Positions 33,834-43,184 of a DNA stretch of 64,000 nucleotides are shown here, one piece after another. Below the pieces are notes generated by a model, which was given only the letters and a program-made list of their open reading frames with translations, was not told where the DNA came from and did not search any database. Every line of letters begins with the position of its first letter. Position 1 is the first letter of the stretch. The translations under genes were made by a program, and so were the position numbers. The stretch is from Paraburkholderia guartelaensis (lineage in GTDB: Bacteria; Pseudomonadota; Gammaproteobacteria; Burkholderiales; Burkholderiaceae): NCBI RefSeq assembly GCF_004353905.1, contig NZ_SMOD01000008.1:1-64000 (forward strand), in the 5' to 3' direction.

Positions 33834-34751
33834 TCAAGGCGAAGCCTTCGTCCAGCCCGGGCCCGGATCGAAGGACGTCATCGCTTCGGCTTTCGCCGCA
33901 CCGTCCGGGCCGAGATCGCGCTCGTAGACCTGGCCGTCGTGGCTCACCATGAAGGTCTTGATACCGGTGTCGCCGTACCGCACCGGCCACGCAACGACGC
34001 CGAATCCGCCGAACAGCTTGTTGTCGACCATGTAGTTATACGCGCCGCCCGGCGCGTGCGGTCCCTGCGAGGTCAGCAGCTTGTAGTGGTAGCCGTAGTA
34101 ACCCGCATTTTCGGCATTGCGCGCGCCGGCCTTGAGGAAAGCCACGCCGAGCGGACTCGGCTCGGCGTCGGGGCCGGTCGGCCAGTACAGGCCGTCGTGT
34201 TTGCCCGGCGAACTCGCGAGCTTGCTGGCGTAGACCAGCATGTCGCTGCCGTCGTGATAGGTCTGCGCATATTCGCGTTGCGCGTCGTAGACCGCGAGCA
34301 TCGTCTGCATCACGGCAAGCTCGTTGCGGCCAATGCGGCGCACGCGCATTTCCTCGACACCGGCGTGCGTGTCGAAGTGCCAGCCGTGAGCGGTCTTGAC
34401 GATCGGGACCGGAAAGGTCCAGCCGTCGTCGCCAACGGCGATCATCGCGTGATTTTCATCGGTATCCTGAATGGTGTGCGAGGTCTGCCATTCGCTGAGG
34501 AATTTGTCCCGGATCTCCGCGCCGACCGGTGGTATGAGCTGGCGGAAATCCGCGCCGAAGAGCGTGCGCAGTTCCGCCTCGTCGTTGCCGGCCACGGCGT
34601 CGCCGAACGCGGTCATCGCCGCATCGGGTGTAGCGAAGGTGCTTTGCCCGGCAGCCGCGCAAGGCCGCGGCGCGTACGCGAGGAGTGCTATCGCGATCGC
34701 CGCCGCAACCGCTGCCGATGCAGCCGGACGGAGAAACTCATGTCTGTTCAT
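33834..34751 (-). CDS. DUF2950 family exported protein
   Basis: A 305-residue protein with an N-terminal signal (AAAIAIALLAYAPRPCAAA). Family landmarks are TFATPDAAMTAFGDAVAGND, GWHFDTHAGVEEMRVRRIGRNEL, the Tyr/Gly-rich AENAGYYGYHYKLLTSQGP and VVAWPVRYGDTGIKTFMVSHDGQVYERDLG. DUF2950 genes typically follow a DUF3300 gene, as here, 11 nt apart, forming one operon. Both products are secreted; their joint role is unknown. GGGAG precedes ATG 34751. Confidence 0.9.
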   Translation of the reverse strand: MNRHEFLRPAASAAVAAAIAIALLAYAPRPCAAAGQSTFATPDAAMTAFGDAVAGNDEAELRTLFGADFRQLIPPVGAEIRDKFLSEWQTSHTIQDTDENHAMIAVGDDGWTFPVPIVKTAHGWHFDTHAGVEEMRVRRIGRNELAVMQTMLAVYDAQREYAQTYHDGSDMLVYASKLASSPGKHDGLYWPTGPDAEPSPLGVAFLKAGARNAENAGYYGYHYKLLTSQGPHAPGGAYNYMVDNKLFGGFGVVAWPVRYGDTGIKTFMVSHDGQVYERDLGPDGAAKAEAMTSFDPGPGWTKASP

Positions 34752-34762
34752 GGCCGTTCTCC

Positions 34763-36283
34763 CTAGCGCCTGCCGCCGCCACGACCGCCGCCACCGCCGC
34801 GCATCCCGCCGCCGCCGCTCGGACGATTGAACCCTGAGGACTGCACGCTGGAGCGGCCGCGACTCGCGTCGCGCTGGGTGGCACCGCCGCCGCCCACACC
34901 CTGGAAGGCGCCATCACGTCCGCCTCCGCCGCCGTAGCTTCCGCCGCCGCCGCCGCCAAACCCGCCACCGCCTGCCCCGGTGCTCACGCGATTGCTGACG
35001 CCGGCATTGTTAGCCACACCGCCGCGATTGCCTCCGGCACCGTTATTACCGATGTTCCCGCGATTGCCGCCCGCACCGTTATTGCCGATGTTCCCGCGAT
35101 TGCCGCCCGCACCGTTATCGCCGAGATTCCCGCGATTACCGCCCGCACCGTTATTGCCAACGTTCCCGCGATTGCCACCCGCCCCGTTGTCGGCGATGTT
35201 CGCGCGATTGCCGACACTCGCGTTATTGCCCGCGCCGCCGCGATTGCCGAGATTGCCCTGATTCCCGCGGTTTCCATTGCCGAGGCCCTGTCCGCCTGCG
35301 CCGCCGCCCGTGCGGTTGCCGGCGCGGTCGGCCACGCTGGCGCCGTTCTGGCCGTTGCGGCCGCGATAGTCGCGGCGGCCGTCGGCGCCCGCCACGTTGT
35401 TGCCGAATTTCTCGCGCGTAGCGTTGTCACGGTATGCAACGCCCTGGCGATGGCTCGCATCGTGCTGCCACTTGCCTCCCTGGACCTTCGTGCTGTCGAA
35501 GTTGCGATTGACGTTTCGCGCCTTGTCCACGTTGATGTTGACGTCGCCGCCGCCCCAGTTGCAGTTGCCGAAGATCGCGCCCGCGGCAGCGAGCCCGACG
35601 CCCCACGCGAAGCCGGTCATCAGCGCGCCGCCGGGATAGTAGGCGGGATAGGGTGGCCAGGCGTACGGCGGGTAAGCGGGGTAGCTCCATGCGCCGTACA
35701 CGACCGTGGGGTTGTACGCGGGCACGTAGATCACCTCGGGGTTGGCAGGCTCGATCTTCACAATGGTCTGGCCGCCTTGGGCGGGCGGCTGTTCGACCAC
35801 GACCTTCTGCTGTTCGTTGCTCTTCAGGTTGCCCGAGTCCTGCGCGCGCGCACGCAGGCGCTGCACGGCGGCGAGCACATCCTTTTCCTGCGCGAGGAAG
35901 GCGTCACCGAGCTTCTGGGTCCAGTCGAGCTTGTCGTTCATCGGCTCGAGCGCCTGCGGGAACGCAACGAGCGATTTCACGCTCGTGTCCCACGGCTGGT
36001 CCTGGACGGCCTTGACGGCATCGTCGCCCTTCACCTTCGGATGCTCCTTGACCCAGCGCGCCGCGTGCACGATTTCCAGCGGGTAAGTCGACGCCATGAG
36101 GACTTGCGCCAGCACCGAATCTGGATAAAGCGCAATCGGCGCGACGAGCGCTTCGAGTTCCTCGGGTTTGTAGGGGGCGGGCTGCGGCGCATCTTGCGCG
36201 CGCACCGCCTGAGTGCCTGCCAGGAGCAACGCGAGCACGAGCAGGCAGACCGTGTGCGTGCGTTGTTTGATCCAAGAGGTCAT
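34763..36283 (-). CDS. DUF3300 family exported protein with Asn/Gly-rich repeats
   Basis: A 506-residue exported protein with a signal peptide of about 30 residues. The DUF3300 domain (about 35-260) includes LEALVAPIALYPDSVLAQVLMASTYPLEIV, NPEVIYVPAYNPTVVYG and a Tyr/Pro-rich hydrophobic stretch. The C-terminal 250 residues are low-complexity, with about six tandem NNGAGGNRGN(V/L/I)G units and Gly/Arg/Ser-rich tails. ATG 36283 has GGAAGG upstream. First gene of the operon with DUF2950. The family is widespread in proteobacteria, with unknown function. Confidence 0.9.
   Translation of the reverse strand: MTSWIKQRTHTVCLLVLALLLAGTQAVRAQDAPQPAPYKPEELEALVAPIALYPDSVLAQVLMASTYPLEIVHAARWVKEHPKVKGDDAVKAVQDQPWDTSVKSLVAFPQALEPMNDKLDWTQKLGDAFLAQEKDVLAAVQRLRARAQDSGNLKSNEQQKVVVEQPPAQGGQTIVKIEPANPEVIYVPAYNPTVVYGAWSYPAYPPYAWPPYPAYYPGGALMTGFAWGVGLAAAGAIFGNCNWGGGDVNINVDKARNVNRNFDSTKVQGGKWQHDASHRQGVAYRDNATREKFGNNVAGADGRRDYRGRNGQNGASVADRAGNRTGGGAGGQGLGNGNRGNQGNLGNRGGAGNNASVGNRANIADNGAGGNRGNVGNNGAGGNRGNLGDNGAGGNRGNIGNNGAGGNRGNIGNNGAGGNRGGVANNAGVSNRVSTGAGGGGFGGGGGGSYGGGGGRDGAFQGVGGGGATQRDASRGRSSVQSSGFNRPSGGGGMRGGGGGRGGGRR
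35020..35216. repeat. 36-bp tandem repeats coding for NNGAGGNRGNxG
   Basis: Five to six tandem copies of a 36-nt unit, varying mainly in one or two codons (V/L/I, N/D). They are in frame within the DUF3300 gene, so copy number changes would keep the frame and lengthen or shorten the low-complexity region. Confidence 0.85.
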
Positions 36284-36523
36284 GGCCGATCCTTCCATTC
36301 GTTTGCTCAACCGCACTGCGGGACGGATAGCGACAACGTGAAGGGGCGAGCGCGTGAGCGCGCATTCTTTTTCGAGTGTGGCGAGGCGGGGAGGCCCACG
36401 GGTATAGTCCGGTAAGCCGCTCTGTGCTGGCAATCGGACCAGAGTCCTATTGACAGCGCAATGGTGGCGCAACGATTCTATTCGTTCGTCAAGGCTGGCA
36501 GCGGCGATACCGGGAGACTCAAA

Positions 36524-36751
36524 ATGAAAATGCGTTTTGCTGCGCCGTGTGCGATGGCGCTCCTGCTTTGTGCGCCCGTTTTCATGTCCGAAGTATTTGC
36601 GCAGGCGGGAACGATGGGTACGAAGCAGATGCGGGACGTGCAGCGCAAGGCGGAGCACAAGGCTCGCTCGAACCAGGCCCAGCAACATAGCCAGCAAAAT
36701 TCGACGCAGCACCATGCGGCGAGCGCAGCCGCGCCAGCTTCGGCGCCTTGA
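36524..36751 (+). CDS. Small exported protein, Gln/His/Ala-rich tail
   Basis: A 75-residue protein with a signal peptide ending near residue 27 (APVFMSEVFAQA). The mature part is hydrophilic: TKQMRDVQRKAEHKARSNQA, then Gln/His-rich to AAPASAP. It has a GGGAG box upstream of ATG 36524. Divergent from the DUF3300 gene, with 240 nt between. I do not recognise the family; a metal-binding role for the His/Gln tail is only a guess. Confidence 0.65.
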   Translation: MKMRFAAPCAMALLLCAPVFMSEVFAQAGTMGTKQMRDVQRKAEHKARSNQAQQHSQQNSTQHHAASAAAPASAP

Positions 36752-37358
36752 TCGACAACGGTACTGGACGAACTGTCACATGTTGAAAGTGTGACGGACG
36801 CTGCACGGCCGTTTAGCGCGTCTCCAATCGAAATAATGGCTGCGGTTATTTCATAAAAAACATAATAGATAATTCACACGACAAAAGACACGGCTGTTAT
36901 TCATTTTGAATAAAAATGATTGCGCGTGCCATTATCAAAAGCGAATAAAACGTTCGCAAATATATTCCGCAAATAGTCAGTGTATATGAGTGCTTGCAAG
37001 CGCATTCAAGGCCTGGCGCGCCTAAAAGGCGATGTATGCGGAAAAAGTTATCGAAAACAATTGCGCGCAGAACGAATCATCGGCAATTTCTTTCATATAA
37101 TAAACGCGCGGCGAAAGCGTACAGCGAAGCGGTTCCGCAATCATGATCCCATCCATTGTTTTCTTCAACGACTGACTCATTTTCCGCAGCTGCCGGAGCG
37201 TTCTTCGAAAATGAAAACCAGGCGGTAGTCAGTATTGGGGTGCAACCTGCCCCGCAAACGGCCGGAATTCTGGTGCTCGTCAAATCCGCCCCGCTCAGGC
37301 GCTGAAGCGTTCGAAGCGTTTCGCACGCCGGAGCAGGGTAGCGTAGTCGGAGGACACC
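36752..37358. other. Gene-less stretch with an AT-rich island
   Basis: About 607 nt with no supported gene. 36830-36990 is markedly AT-rich compared with its neighbours, with runs such as ATAAAAAACATAATAG and a dyad ATTCATTTTGAAT. It could be a silencing or promoter region for the sensor kinase downstream, or a relic of transferred DNA. No RNA gene is recognised. Confidence 0.5.
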
Positions 37359-38657
37359 GTGATCAGGGCAGACATGGGGAACGAAAAACTAAAACTGAAC
37401 AGGTCGAGAGCCGAGCACGCGGCGGCGAGCCTGCTGGCGTGGCTCGACAGGATGAAGCCACGCACGCTACCGAACGGGCGGGCATTGGCCGCGCGCAGTA
37501 GCGGCCACGTATCGGCGCAGGCCACGCAAGACATTGCGCAAAGCCTGCGCAGCGTCCTTGAAGTGGTGCCTGCGGCGGCGCTCGTGATCGACGAAGCGGG
37601 CAGCGTTGCCTGGGCAAATGGCATGGCTACGCGAGTACTCGGCTACGCCTTGGGCGAGTTGATCGGCATGCGTATCGAGGCCGTGCTCGTGGCCTGGCGG
37701 CAAGGCGCGGGCCCCGTATCGTTCGCCGCGTTGAAGACCGGGCAAGGCCGGCCGCATAGCGAGACGCGCGTGGCCATTGCGCGCGCGAAGAACGGCGCCG
37801 ATCTCGACGTGCATGTGAGCGCTTCGGCGTCGCTCGCGGCCGGACCGGCGGCGCGCATGGTGGTCGTCATCGAACCGGAAGGTCACGACACGATGCCCGC
37901 GGAAGCCGGCAGCGAACCACGCCGGCTGCGTCGGGAACGGGCGTCCGAAGTGGGCGACATGGCCGCCGCGCTCGCGCACGAAGTCGATCAGCCGCTCACG
38001 GCCATTCTCAGCAACGCGCAGGCGGCGCAACGGTTTCTCGCGCAGAAGCCGCCGGCCATGAGCGACCTGCGGGAACTGCTTGGCGAGGTCGTCTCCGATA
38101 GCACGCGTGCGCACGCGATCATCCGCAAGATGCGCCAGTCCGCGCGCTGCGAGCCGCCCGAGATGTGTCCTGTCGATGTCGGCAGCCTCGTGCGCGACGT
38201 GGTTCGCCTGCTGCGCCGTGAGACGGAAAGCTGTGGCGCGGCAGTGGGCGCGCGTATCGAAGACGGCCTGCCGCAAGTGCACGGCGATGCGGTTCAACTG
38301 CAGCAGGTGCTCGTCAATTTGCTCTTGAATGCGCTCGATGCGGTGCACGACTGCCGCGCGGAAGATCGCAGGGTGTGCATCTTCGTGACGGCAAGCGAGG
38401 ATCGCGGCAAGGTGCGCCTCGCCATCCGCGATCATGGGCCGGGTGTCGATGCCGACCGGCTCGTCACGCTGTTCAAGCCGTTCATGACGTCCAAGCCGCA
38501 AGGGCTGGGTCTCGGCCTCTCGATCAGCCGCACCATCGTGATGGCGCACGGCGGCCAGCTATGGGCCGAGCGCAACGCCGATAGCGGCCTGACGTTCCAT
38601 ATCGAACTTCCCGCGGAGGGCGCGTGCGTGCAGACGAACACGCGTTTTTCACCATGA
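37359..38657 (+). CDS. PAS-domain sensor histidine kinase, FixL-like
   Basis: A 432-residue soluble kinase. A PAS domain lies at about 62-172. The HisKA segment has the phosphoacceptor H207 in ALAHEVDQPLTAI. The ATPase domain has the N box LVNLLLNALDAV (N320/N324), G1 IRDHGPGV and G2 GLGLGLSIS near 382-390. No TM segment is present, so it senses an internal signal; no heme-binding His signature was recognised with confidence. The GTG start at 37359 has GGAGG 6 nt upstream; ATG 37374 is an alternative. ATGA overlap with the response regulator gene shows one operon. Confidence 0.92.
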   Translation: MIRADMGNEKLKLNRSRAEHAAASLLAWLDRMKPRTLPNGRALAARSSGHVSAQATQDIAQSLRSVLEVVPAAALVIDEAGSVAWANGMATRVLGYALGELIGMRIEAVLVAWRQGAGPVSFAALKTGQGRPHSETRVAIARAKNGADLDVHVSASASLAAGPAARMVVVIEPEGHDTMPAEAGSEPRRLRRERASEVGDMAAALAHEVDQPLTAILSNAQAAQRFLAQKPPAMSDLRELLGEVVSDSTRAHAIIRKMRQSARCEPPEMCPVDVGSLVRDVVRLLRRETESCGAAVGARIEDGLPQVHGDAVQLQQVLVNLLLNALDAVHDCRAEDRRVCIFVTASEDRGKVRLAIRDHGPGVDADRLVTLFKPFMTSKPQGLGLGLSISRTIVMAHGGQLWAERNADSGLTFHIELPAEGACVQTNTRFSP

Positions 38658-39295
38658 ACTCGCCCACTTCCATTGTGTTCGTCGTGGACGACGACGAGCA
38701 CGTTCGCAACGCACTATGCCGCTTGCTGCGATCCGGCGGGTATACGGCAGAGGCCTACGGAAGCGCCAGCGCCTTCCTGCACGGCGCGGATCTGGCGAGT
38801 GCGCCGGCGTGCCTGCTGCTCGATCTCCAGTTGCCCGACTTGAGCGGCATTGAATTGCAGCAGCGACTCGAGGGCAGGGTGCCGATCGTCTTCGTATCGG
38901 CCCACGGCGACATGGGCACGGCGGTCCAGGCGATGAAGGCTGGCGCATCGGATTTCCTGACGAAGCCGATCGACGCGCGCGTGCTGTTCGAAGCCACGTC
39001 GCGCGCGCTCGAACGTGCCTGCCATCTCTACGAACAACGCGAGCACCGCGCGGAGATCCAGCGCCGGGTGGAAAAACTCACGCCGCGCGAGCGCGAGGTG
39101 ATGGCGCTCGTGGTGACTGGCCGGCCGAACAAGCTCGTGGCCGACGAACTGGGCGCGGCGGAGAAGACGATCAAGATTCACCGCGCGCGCGTCATGGAGA
39201 AGATGAAGGCGAATTCGCTTGCCGACCTGGTGCGACTCATGACCACGTTCGATGCCGACGCGCCCGAGTTGCATCCGCTTCCGCATACAGGCTGA
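38654..39295 (+). CDS. FixJ/NarL-type response regulator
   Basis: A 213-residue response regulator. The receiver domain (1-120) has VVDDDEHVR, phosphoacceptor D57 in LLLDLQLPDLSGI and Lys in FLTKPID. The LuxR-type HTH (about 145-205) reads LTPREREVMALVVTGRPNKLVADELGAAEKTIKIHRARV. It overlaps the kinase gene by four bases. FixJ-like proteins activate promoters when phosphorylated. The adjacent AraC/BKACE cluster is a possible target, but this is inference. Confidence 0.93.
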   Translation: MNSPTSIVFVVDDDEHVRNALCRLLRSGGYTAEAYGSASAFLHGADLASAPACLLLDLQLPDLSGIELQQRLEGRVPIVFVSAHGDMGTAVQAMKAGASDFLTKPIDARVLFEATSRALERACHLYEQREHRAEIQRRVEKLTPREREVMALVVTGRPNKLVADELGAAEKTIKIHRARVMEKMKANSLADLVRLMTTFDADAPELHPLPHTG

Positions 39296-39342
39296 GGGGC
39301 CAAGGGGCTAAGCGGTAGCAGGGCAGCCGCGCCGCAGCCCCG

Positions 39343-40344
39343 TCACTTCAAATGGCTATTGCGCCAGTCGCGCGGCGTCATGCCAAAGCGCGCGCTGAAC
39401 CAGTTCGTGAACGAGCCCTGCTGCGCGTAGCCGAGCAAGTCGGAAACGCGCCCGATAGGGTAGCGCGGGTTGCTCATGTAGCGCACGGCAAGTTCGCCGC
39501 GCACTTCCTCCACGAGCCGCGTGAAGCTCGTATCGGCGCCCCCGAGCTGGCGCTGCATCGTGCGCACGCTCAGCCGCAGATGCGCGGCCACCCCTTCGAC
39601 GGTGGCCTGCTCGAGCGGCAGCAGCAGGTAGATCGCCTTGCGCACCTCGAGCGCCGTGGAATCGACGCCCGTTACGTTGAGCGATTCGGCGAGGCTCTCC
39701 GCGTAGCGCACCAGCTCCGGGTCGGCGGCGGGGTTCGGGTAGTCGAGATCGGCGGCCGTGCATACGATGCCGTTGAAGTCGCTGCCGAATTCCAGCGGAC
39801 AGCCGAAAAAACGCCGATGAAACGTGAGACTGGGCGGCGCCCGGTGAACGAAGTGCACCGCGCGCGGTTTCCAGTGGTCGCCGAGCAGTGCGCTGGAGTG
39901 GCGCGCGAGCACGCCCACCGCGAGTTCGATGGCCTGGTTCGTGGGAATGCCCGGCTCGACCACCAGTTCCTCGCGGATAGTGACTGTCGCGCCCGCATCC
40001 TCGACATACACGGCAAGCGCCTCGTTGAGCAGGTGCCGGAATTCGGCGGTCGCGAGCAGCACTTCACGCAGCGTGCGCTTGTGCGCGAGCAGAATGTTGA
40101 CCACGCCGCTGCCGAACTTGTGCCGGACCTCGGCCATCTGGAGCGCGAAAGTCGGGCACGATGCCTTTTCGGCCGAGCGCTCCAGCAACAGGCAGGCCGC
40201 GGCGACGGGAATGCGGTCGTCGGGGTTCGCGAGCGCCGCGGCGTCGATTCCCACCTCGTGGGCAAGCTCGACCGGGTTCAGCCCTACGCGTTTCGCGATG
40301 TCGAAATACCCGCTCATCGACACCGAACTCGCCGTTGTCTCCAT
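39343..40344 (-). CDS. AraC family regulator with arabinose-binding-like domain (OruR type)
   Basis: A 333-residue AraC protein. The N-terminal PF12625-like domain runs from MSGYFDIAKRVGLNPVELAHEVGID to about 200. The C-terminal double HTH (about 235-330) has TVEGVAAHLRLSVRTMQRQL and PIGRVSDLLGYAQQGSFTNWFSARFGMTPRDWR. AGGAGGAG precedes ATG 40344. It is divergent from the BKACE gene, with a 245-nt spacer (40345-40589), so it is the probable activator of the catabolic cluster at 40590-50086. The effector would be the unknown substrate or a pathway intermediate. Confidence 0.92.
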   Translation of the reverse strand: METTASSVSMSGYFDIAKRVGLNPVELAHEVGIDAAALANPDDRIPVAAACLLLERSAEKASCPTFALQMAEVRHKFGSGVVNILLAHKRTLREVLLATAEFRHLLNEALAVYVEDAGATVTIREELVVEPGIPTNQAIELAVGVLARHSSALLGDHWKPRAVHFVHRAPPSLTFHRRFFGCPLEFGSDFNGIVCTAADLDYPNPAADPELVRYAESLAESLNVTGVDSTALEVRKAIYLLLPLEQATVEGVAAHLRLSVRTMQRQLGGADTSFTRLVEEVRGELAVRYMSNPRYPIGRVSDLLGYAQQGSFTNWFSARFGMTPRDWRNSHLK

Positions 40345-40589
40345 TGTCGTGTCTCCTCCTTGCTGCGGTCTTGCCGTGCCTCGTCGCCCGTCAATCATGG
40401 GCTTGAGCTTATGTCGGTGTTAACGCCTGGTGGCGCGAAAAGCTAAAACGATGGCGCGCGATCAGAAAAGTGTAGCGCAGGTTTGCCGTATCGTGCATCT
40501 CAACGGATCAGCCAAGTTCCGAGCGTTATTTCAGGCTCCTGGCCATGTTGCCAAACGTTGAAATACCGTCCCCCATATTGGAGAACACG

Positions 40590-41645
40590 ATGCAATTCCT
40601 CGACGATTCGCTGCACCCCGAGAACCAGGACAAGGTTGTGATTACCACCGCGCCGTATGGCCCGGAATGGATGCCCGAAGACTTTCCGGAAGACATTCCG
40701 GTGACGATGGACGAACAGATCCAGAAGGCCGTCGACTGCTACAACGCGGGCGCAACGGTGCTGCATCTGCACGTGCGTGAACTCGACGGCAAGGGCTCCA
40801 AGCGCCTCTCGAAGTTCAACGAGCTGATCGCAGGCGTGCGCGCCGCGGTGCCGGACATGATCATCCAGGTCGGCGGTTCGATCTCGTTCGCGCCGGAAGA
40901 CGAAGGCGAAGCGGCGAAGTGGCTCTCGGACGACACGCGTCACATGCTGGCCGATCTCGAGCCGAAGCCGGACCAGGTGACCGTGGCGATCAACACCACG
41001 CAGATGAACATCATGGAGCTGCTCTACCCGGAATACCTGGCCGGCACCTCGCTCTCCAACCCGGCGTTCATGGCCGCGTATAGCGAAATGACGGTCCCCG
41101 CCGGTCCGGCATGGGTCGAGGAGCATCTGCGCCGTCTGCAGGCTTCGGGCATCCAGCCGCACTTCCAGCTCACGGGCATCCACGCGCTCGAAACGCTCGA
41201 CCGCCTCGTGCGCAAGGGCGTGTACAAGGGTCCGCTGAACCTCACGTGGATCGGCATCGGCGGCGGCTTCGACGGCCCGAACCCGTTCAACTTCTTCAAC
41301 TTCGTGCATCGCGCGCCGGATGGCTGCACGATCACGGCGGAATCGCTGCTCAAGAACGTGCTGCCGTTCAACATGATGGCGATGTCCATGGGCCTGCATC
41401 CGCGCTGCGGCATTGAAGACACGATCATCGACCAGCACGGCAAGCGCTTCACGTCCGTGCAGCAGATCGAGCAGTGCGTGCGCGTGGCGCACGAGCTGGG
41501 CCGCGAAATTGCCACGGGCAAGGAAGCGCGCGAGATCTACAAGATCGGCGTGCAGTATGAAACGGTCGAAGAGACGCTTGCAGCGAACGGCATGGCGCCG
41601 AACCGTGTGTCCGGCGTGAAAAACCTGCCGCTGCGCGCGGCGTAA
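40590..41645 (+). CDS. Beta-keto acid cleavage enzyme (BKACE, DUF849; Kce-like)
   Basis: A 351-residue TIM-barrel enzyme. Zn ligands H59 and H61 lie in TVLHLHVRE, near-start TTAPYG segment at 19-24, and GIQPHFQLTGIHALETLDRLV plus NLTWIGIGGGFDGPN follow. BKACE enzymes convert a beta-keto acid and acetyl-CoA to acetoacetate and an acyl-CoA; the founding member cleaves 3-keto-5-aminohexanoate, and others act on dehydrocarnitine or beta-keto adipate-type acids. The specific substrate here is unknown. ATG 40590 has GGAG upstream. First gene of the cluster, facing the AraC gene. Confidence 0.9.
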   Translation: MQFLDDSLHPENQDKVVITTAPYGPEWMPEDFPEDIPVTMDEQIQKAVDCYNAGATVLHLHVRELDGKGSKRLSKFNELIAGVRAAVPDMIIQVGGSISFAPEDEGEAAKWLSDDTRHMLADLEPKPDQVTVAINTTQMNIMELLYPEYLAGTSLSNPAFMAAYSEMTVPAGPAWVEEHLRRLQASGIQPHFQLTGIHALETLDRLVRKGVYKGPLNLTWIGIGGGFDGPNPFNFFNFVHRAPDGCTITAESLLKNVLPFNMMAMSMGLHPRCGIEDTIIDQHGKRFTSVQQIEQCVRVAHELGREIATGKEAREIYKIGVQYETVEETLAANGMAPNRVSGVKNLPLRAA

Positions 41646-41778
41646 TGGCAGTGGGGTCCGGCGCGCGCATAGGCTTGTGCCGGGCCTCGAAACGGGTGTT
41701 TGGCGCTTGCGTCATACCTGCTGGAAACTGAGAGAACAACGGAACCCGACGAAGAGCGGGCTACCACGGAGACAACCC

Positions 41779-43110
41779 ATGCTCACGCATGCCGAGCCCA
41801 CCGCGGGCGAATTGACGACGACCAGGACGAGCGTGCCCGCTTACGCGTGGGTGGTGTTCGCCTTGACGGTCGGGCTGCTGCTTTCGGACTACATGTCGCG
41901 GCAGGTCCTGAATGCAGTGTTCCCGCTGCTCAAGACCACATGGAATCTTTCGGATACGCGGCTCGGCTCGCTGAGCAGCGTGGTCGCGCTGATGGTGGGC
42001 GTGCTCACGTTTCCGCTGTCGGTGCTCGCCGACCGCTGGGGCCGCGTGAAGAGCATCGTCCTGATGGCGGCGCTGTGGAGCATCGCCACGCTTGGCTGCG
42101 CGCTTTCGACAAACTACGGCGAAATGCTGCTTGCTCGCGCCTTCGTCGGCATCGGCGAAGCCGCTTATGGCAGCGTGGGGATTGCCGTTGTCCTGAGTAT
42201 TTTTCCGGTGCGCCTGCGCTCCACGATTACGGGCGCGTTCATGGCGGGCGGCGCATTCGGCTCGGTGCTGGGCATGGCGCTGGGCGGCGCGGTGGCGGCG
42301 CAGCATGGCTGGCGCGCGGCATTTGGCGCGATGGCGGCGATGGGAATCGTGCTGGTCGTGATCTATCGCATCGTCGTCACGGAAAAGCGCATTGCCCCGC
42401 TGCAGCCGGCAAGCGTGAGCCGCGAGGCGAATGGCCTCGGGATGCGTATGAGCCTGCGCGCGCTGCTCAAGGGCCTGTTTTCCACGCGCTCCGTGGTGTG
42501 CGCGTATGTGGGCAGCGGCGTGCATCTGCTCGTGCCGGCGGCGGTGTGGAGCTGGCTGCCGAGCTTTTTGAACCGCTACTACGGCATGGCTACCGGCAAA
42601 GCGGCCGCGACCGCCGCAGTGTTCGTGCTGGTGACGGGCATTGGCATGGTGGTGTGCGGCAACCTCGCGGACCGCTTCAGCAAGGATAACGGCGCGCGCA
42701 AATGGAGCATCGCCATTGCGTACTGCCTGATCTGCTTCGCGCTGCTCACGGTCGGCTTGCACATGCCGGCCGGCCCGGCGCAACTGGTTCTGATCGGTGC
42801 GGCCATGTTCTTCTGCGCAGGCGCAGCGGGCCCTTCGGGCGCGATGGTGGCGAACCTCACGCCGCCTTCGATCCACGCCTCGGCGTTCGCCACGCTCACG
42901 CTGGCGAACAACCTGCTCGGCCTCGCGCCCGCCGCGGTGCTCACGGGCATTGCCGCCGACCATATCGGCCTGCTTGGCGCGCTGCAGCTCGTACCGTTTG
43001 CGCCGCTCGTGGCGGCAGCTGTTTTCCTGATCGGCAAGCGCAACTACGCTGTCGATCTGGATCGTGTGAACACACTGCGCGAAGAAGCCGGTGGGCACGC
43101 ACAACGATGA
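41779..43110 (+). CDS. MFS transporter
   Basis: A 443-residue permease with twelve TM segments. It starts AYAWVVFALTVGLLLSDYMSRQVLNAVFP, and the loop 2-3 motif is ADRWGRVKSIVLM. The second half has NLADRFSKDNGARKW as the mirrored motif. The layout resembles the Spinster/aromatic acid or carboxylate uptake groups. ATG 41779 has GGAG upstream. It lies 133 nt after the BKACE gene and is probably the inner-membrane importer for this pathway. Confidence 0.9.
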   Translation: MLTHAEPTAGELTTTRTSVPAYAWVVFALTVGLLLSDYMSRQVLNAVFPLLKTTWNLSDTRLGSLSSVVALMVGVLTFPLSVLADRWGRVKSIVLMAALWSIATLGCALSTNYGEMLLARAFVGIGEAAYGSVGIAVVLSIFPVRLRSTITGAFMAGGAFGSVLGMALGGAVAAQHGWRAAFGAMAAMGIVLVVIYRIVVTEKRIAPLQPASVSREANGLGMRMSLRALLKGLFSTRSVVCAYVGSGVHLLVPAAVWSWLPSFLNRYYGMATGKAAATAAVFVLVTGIGMVVCGNLADRFSKDNGARKWSIAIAYCLICFALLTVGLHMPAGPAQLVLIGAAMFFCAGAAGPSGAMVANLTPPSIHASAFATLTLANNLLGLAPAAVLTGIAADHIGLLGALQLVPFAPLVAAAVFLIGKRNYAVDLDRVNTLREEAGGHAQR

Positions 43111-43184
43111 ATTTGAATTGGCAGTTTGAGTCGGCTTGACTGAGTTCGAGTCAACGCGTTTGAGTAAAGGATAGGAGATTGAAC

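Noticed and set aside
35020..35216. Regularly spaced repeats that could suggest a CRISPR array
   Set aside because: The 36-nt units are directly adjacent without unique spacers, are in frame in a gene and encode a Gly/Asn-rich repeat. No cas genes are nearby.
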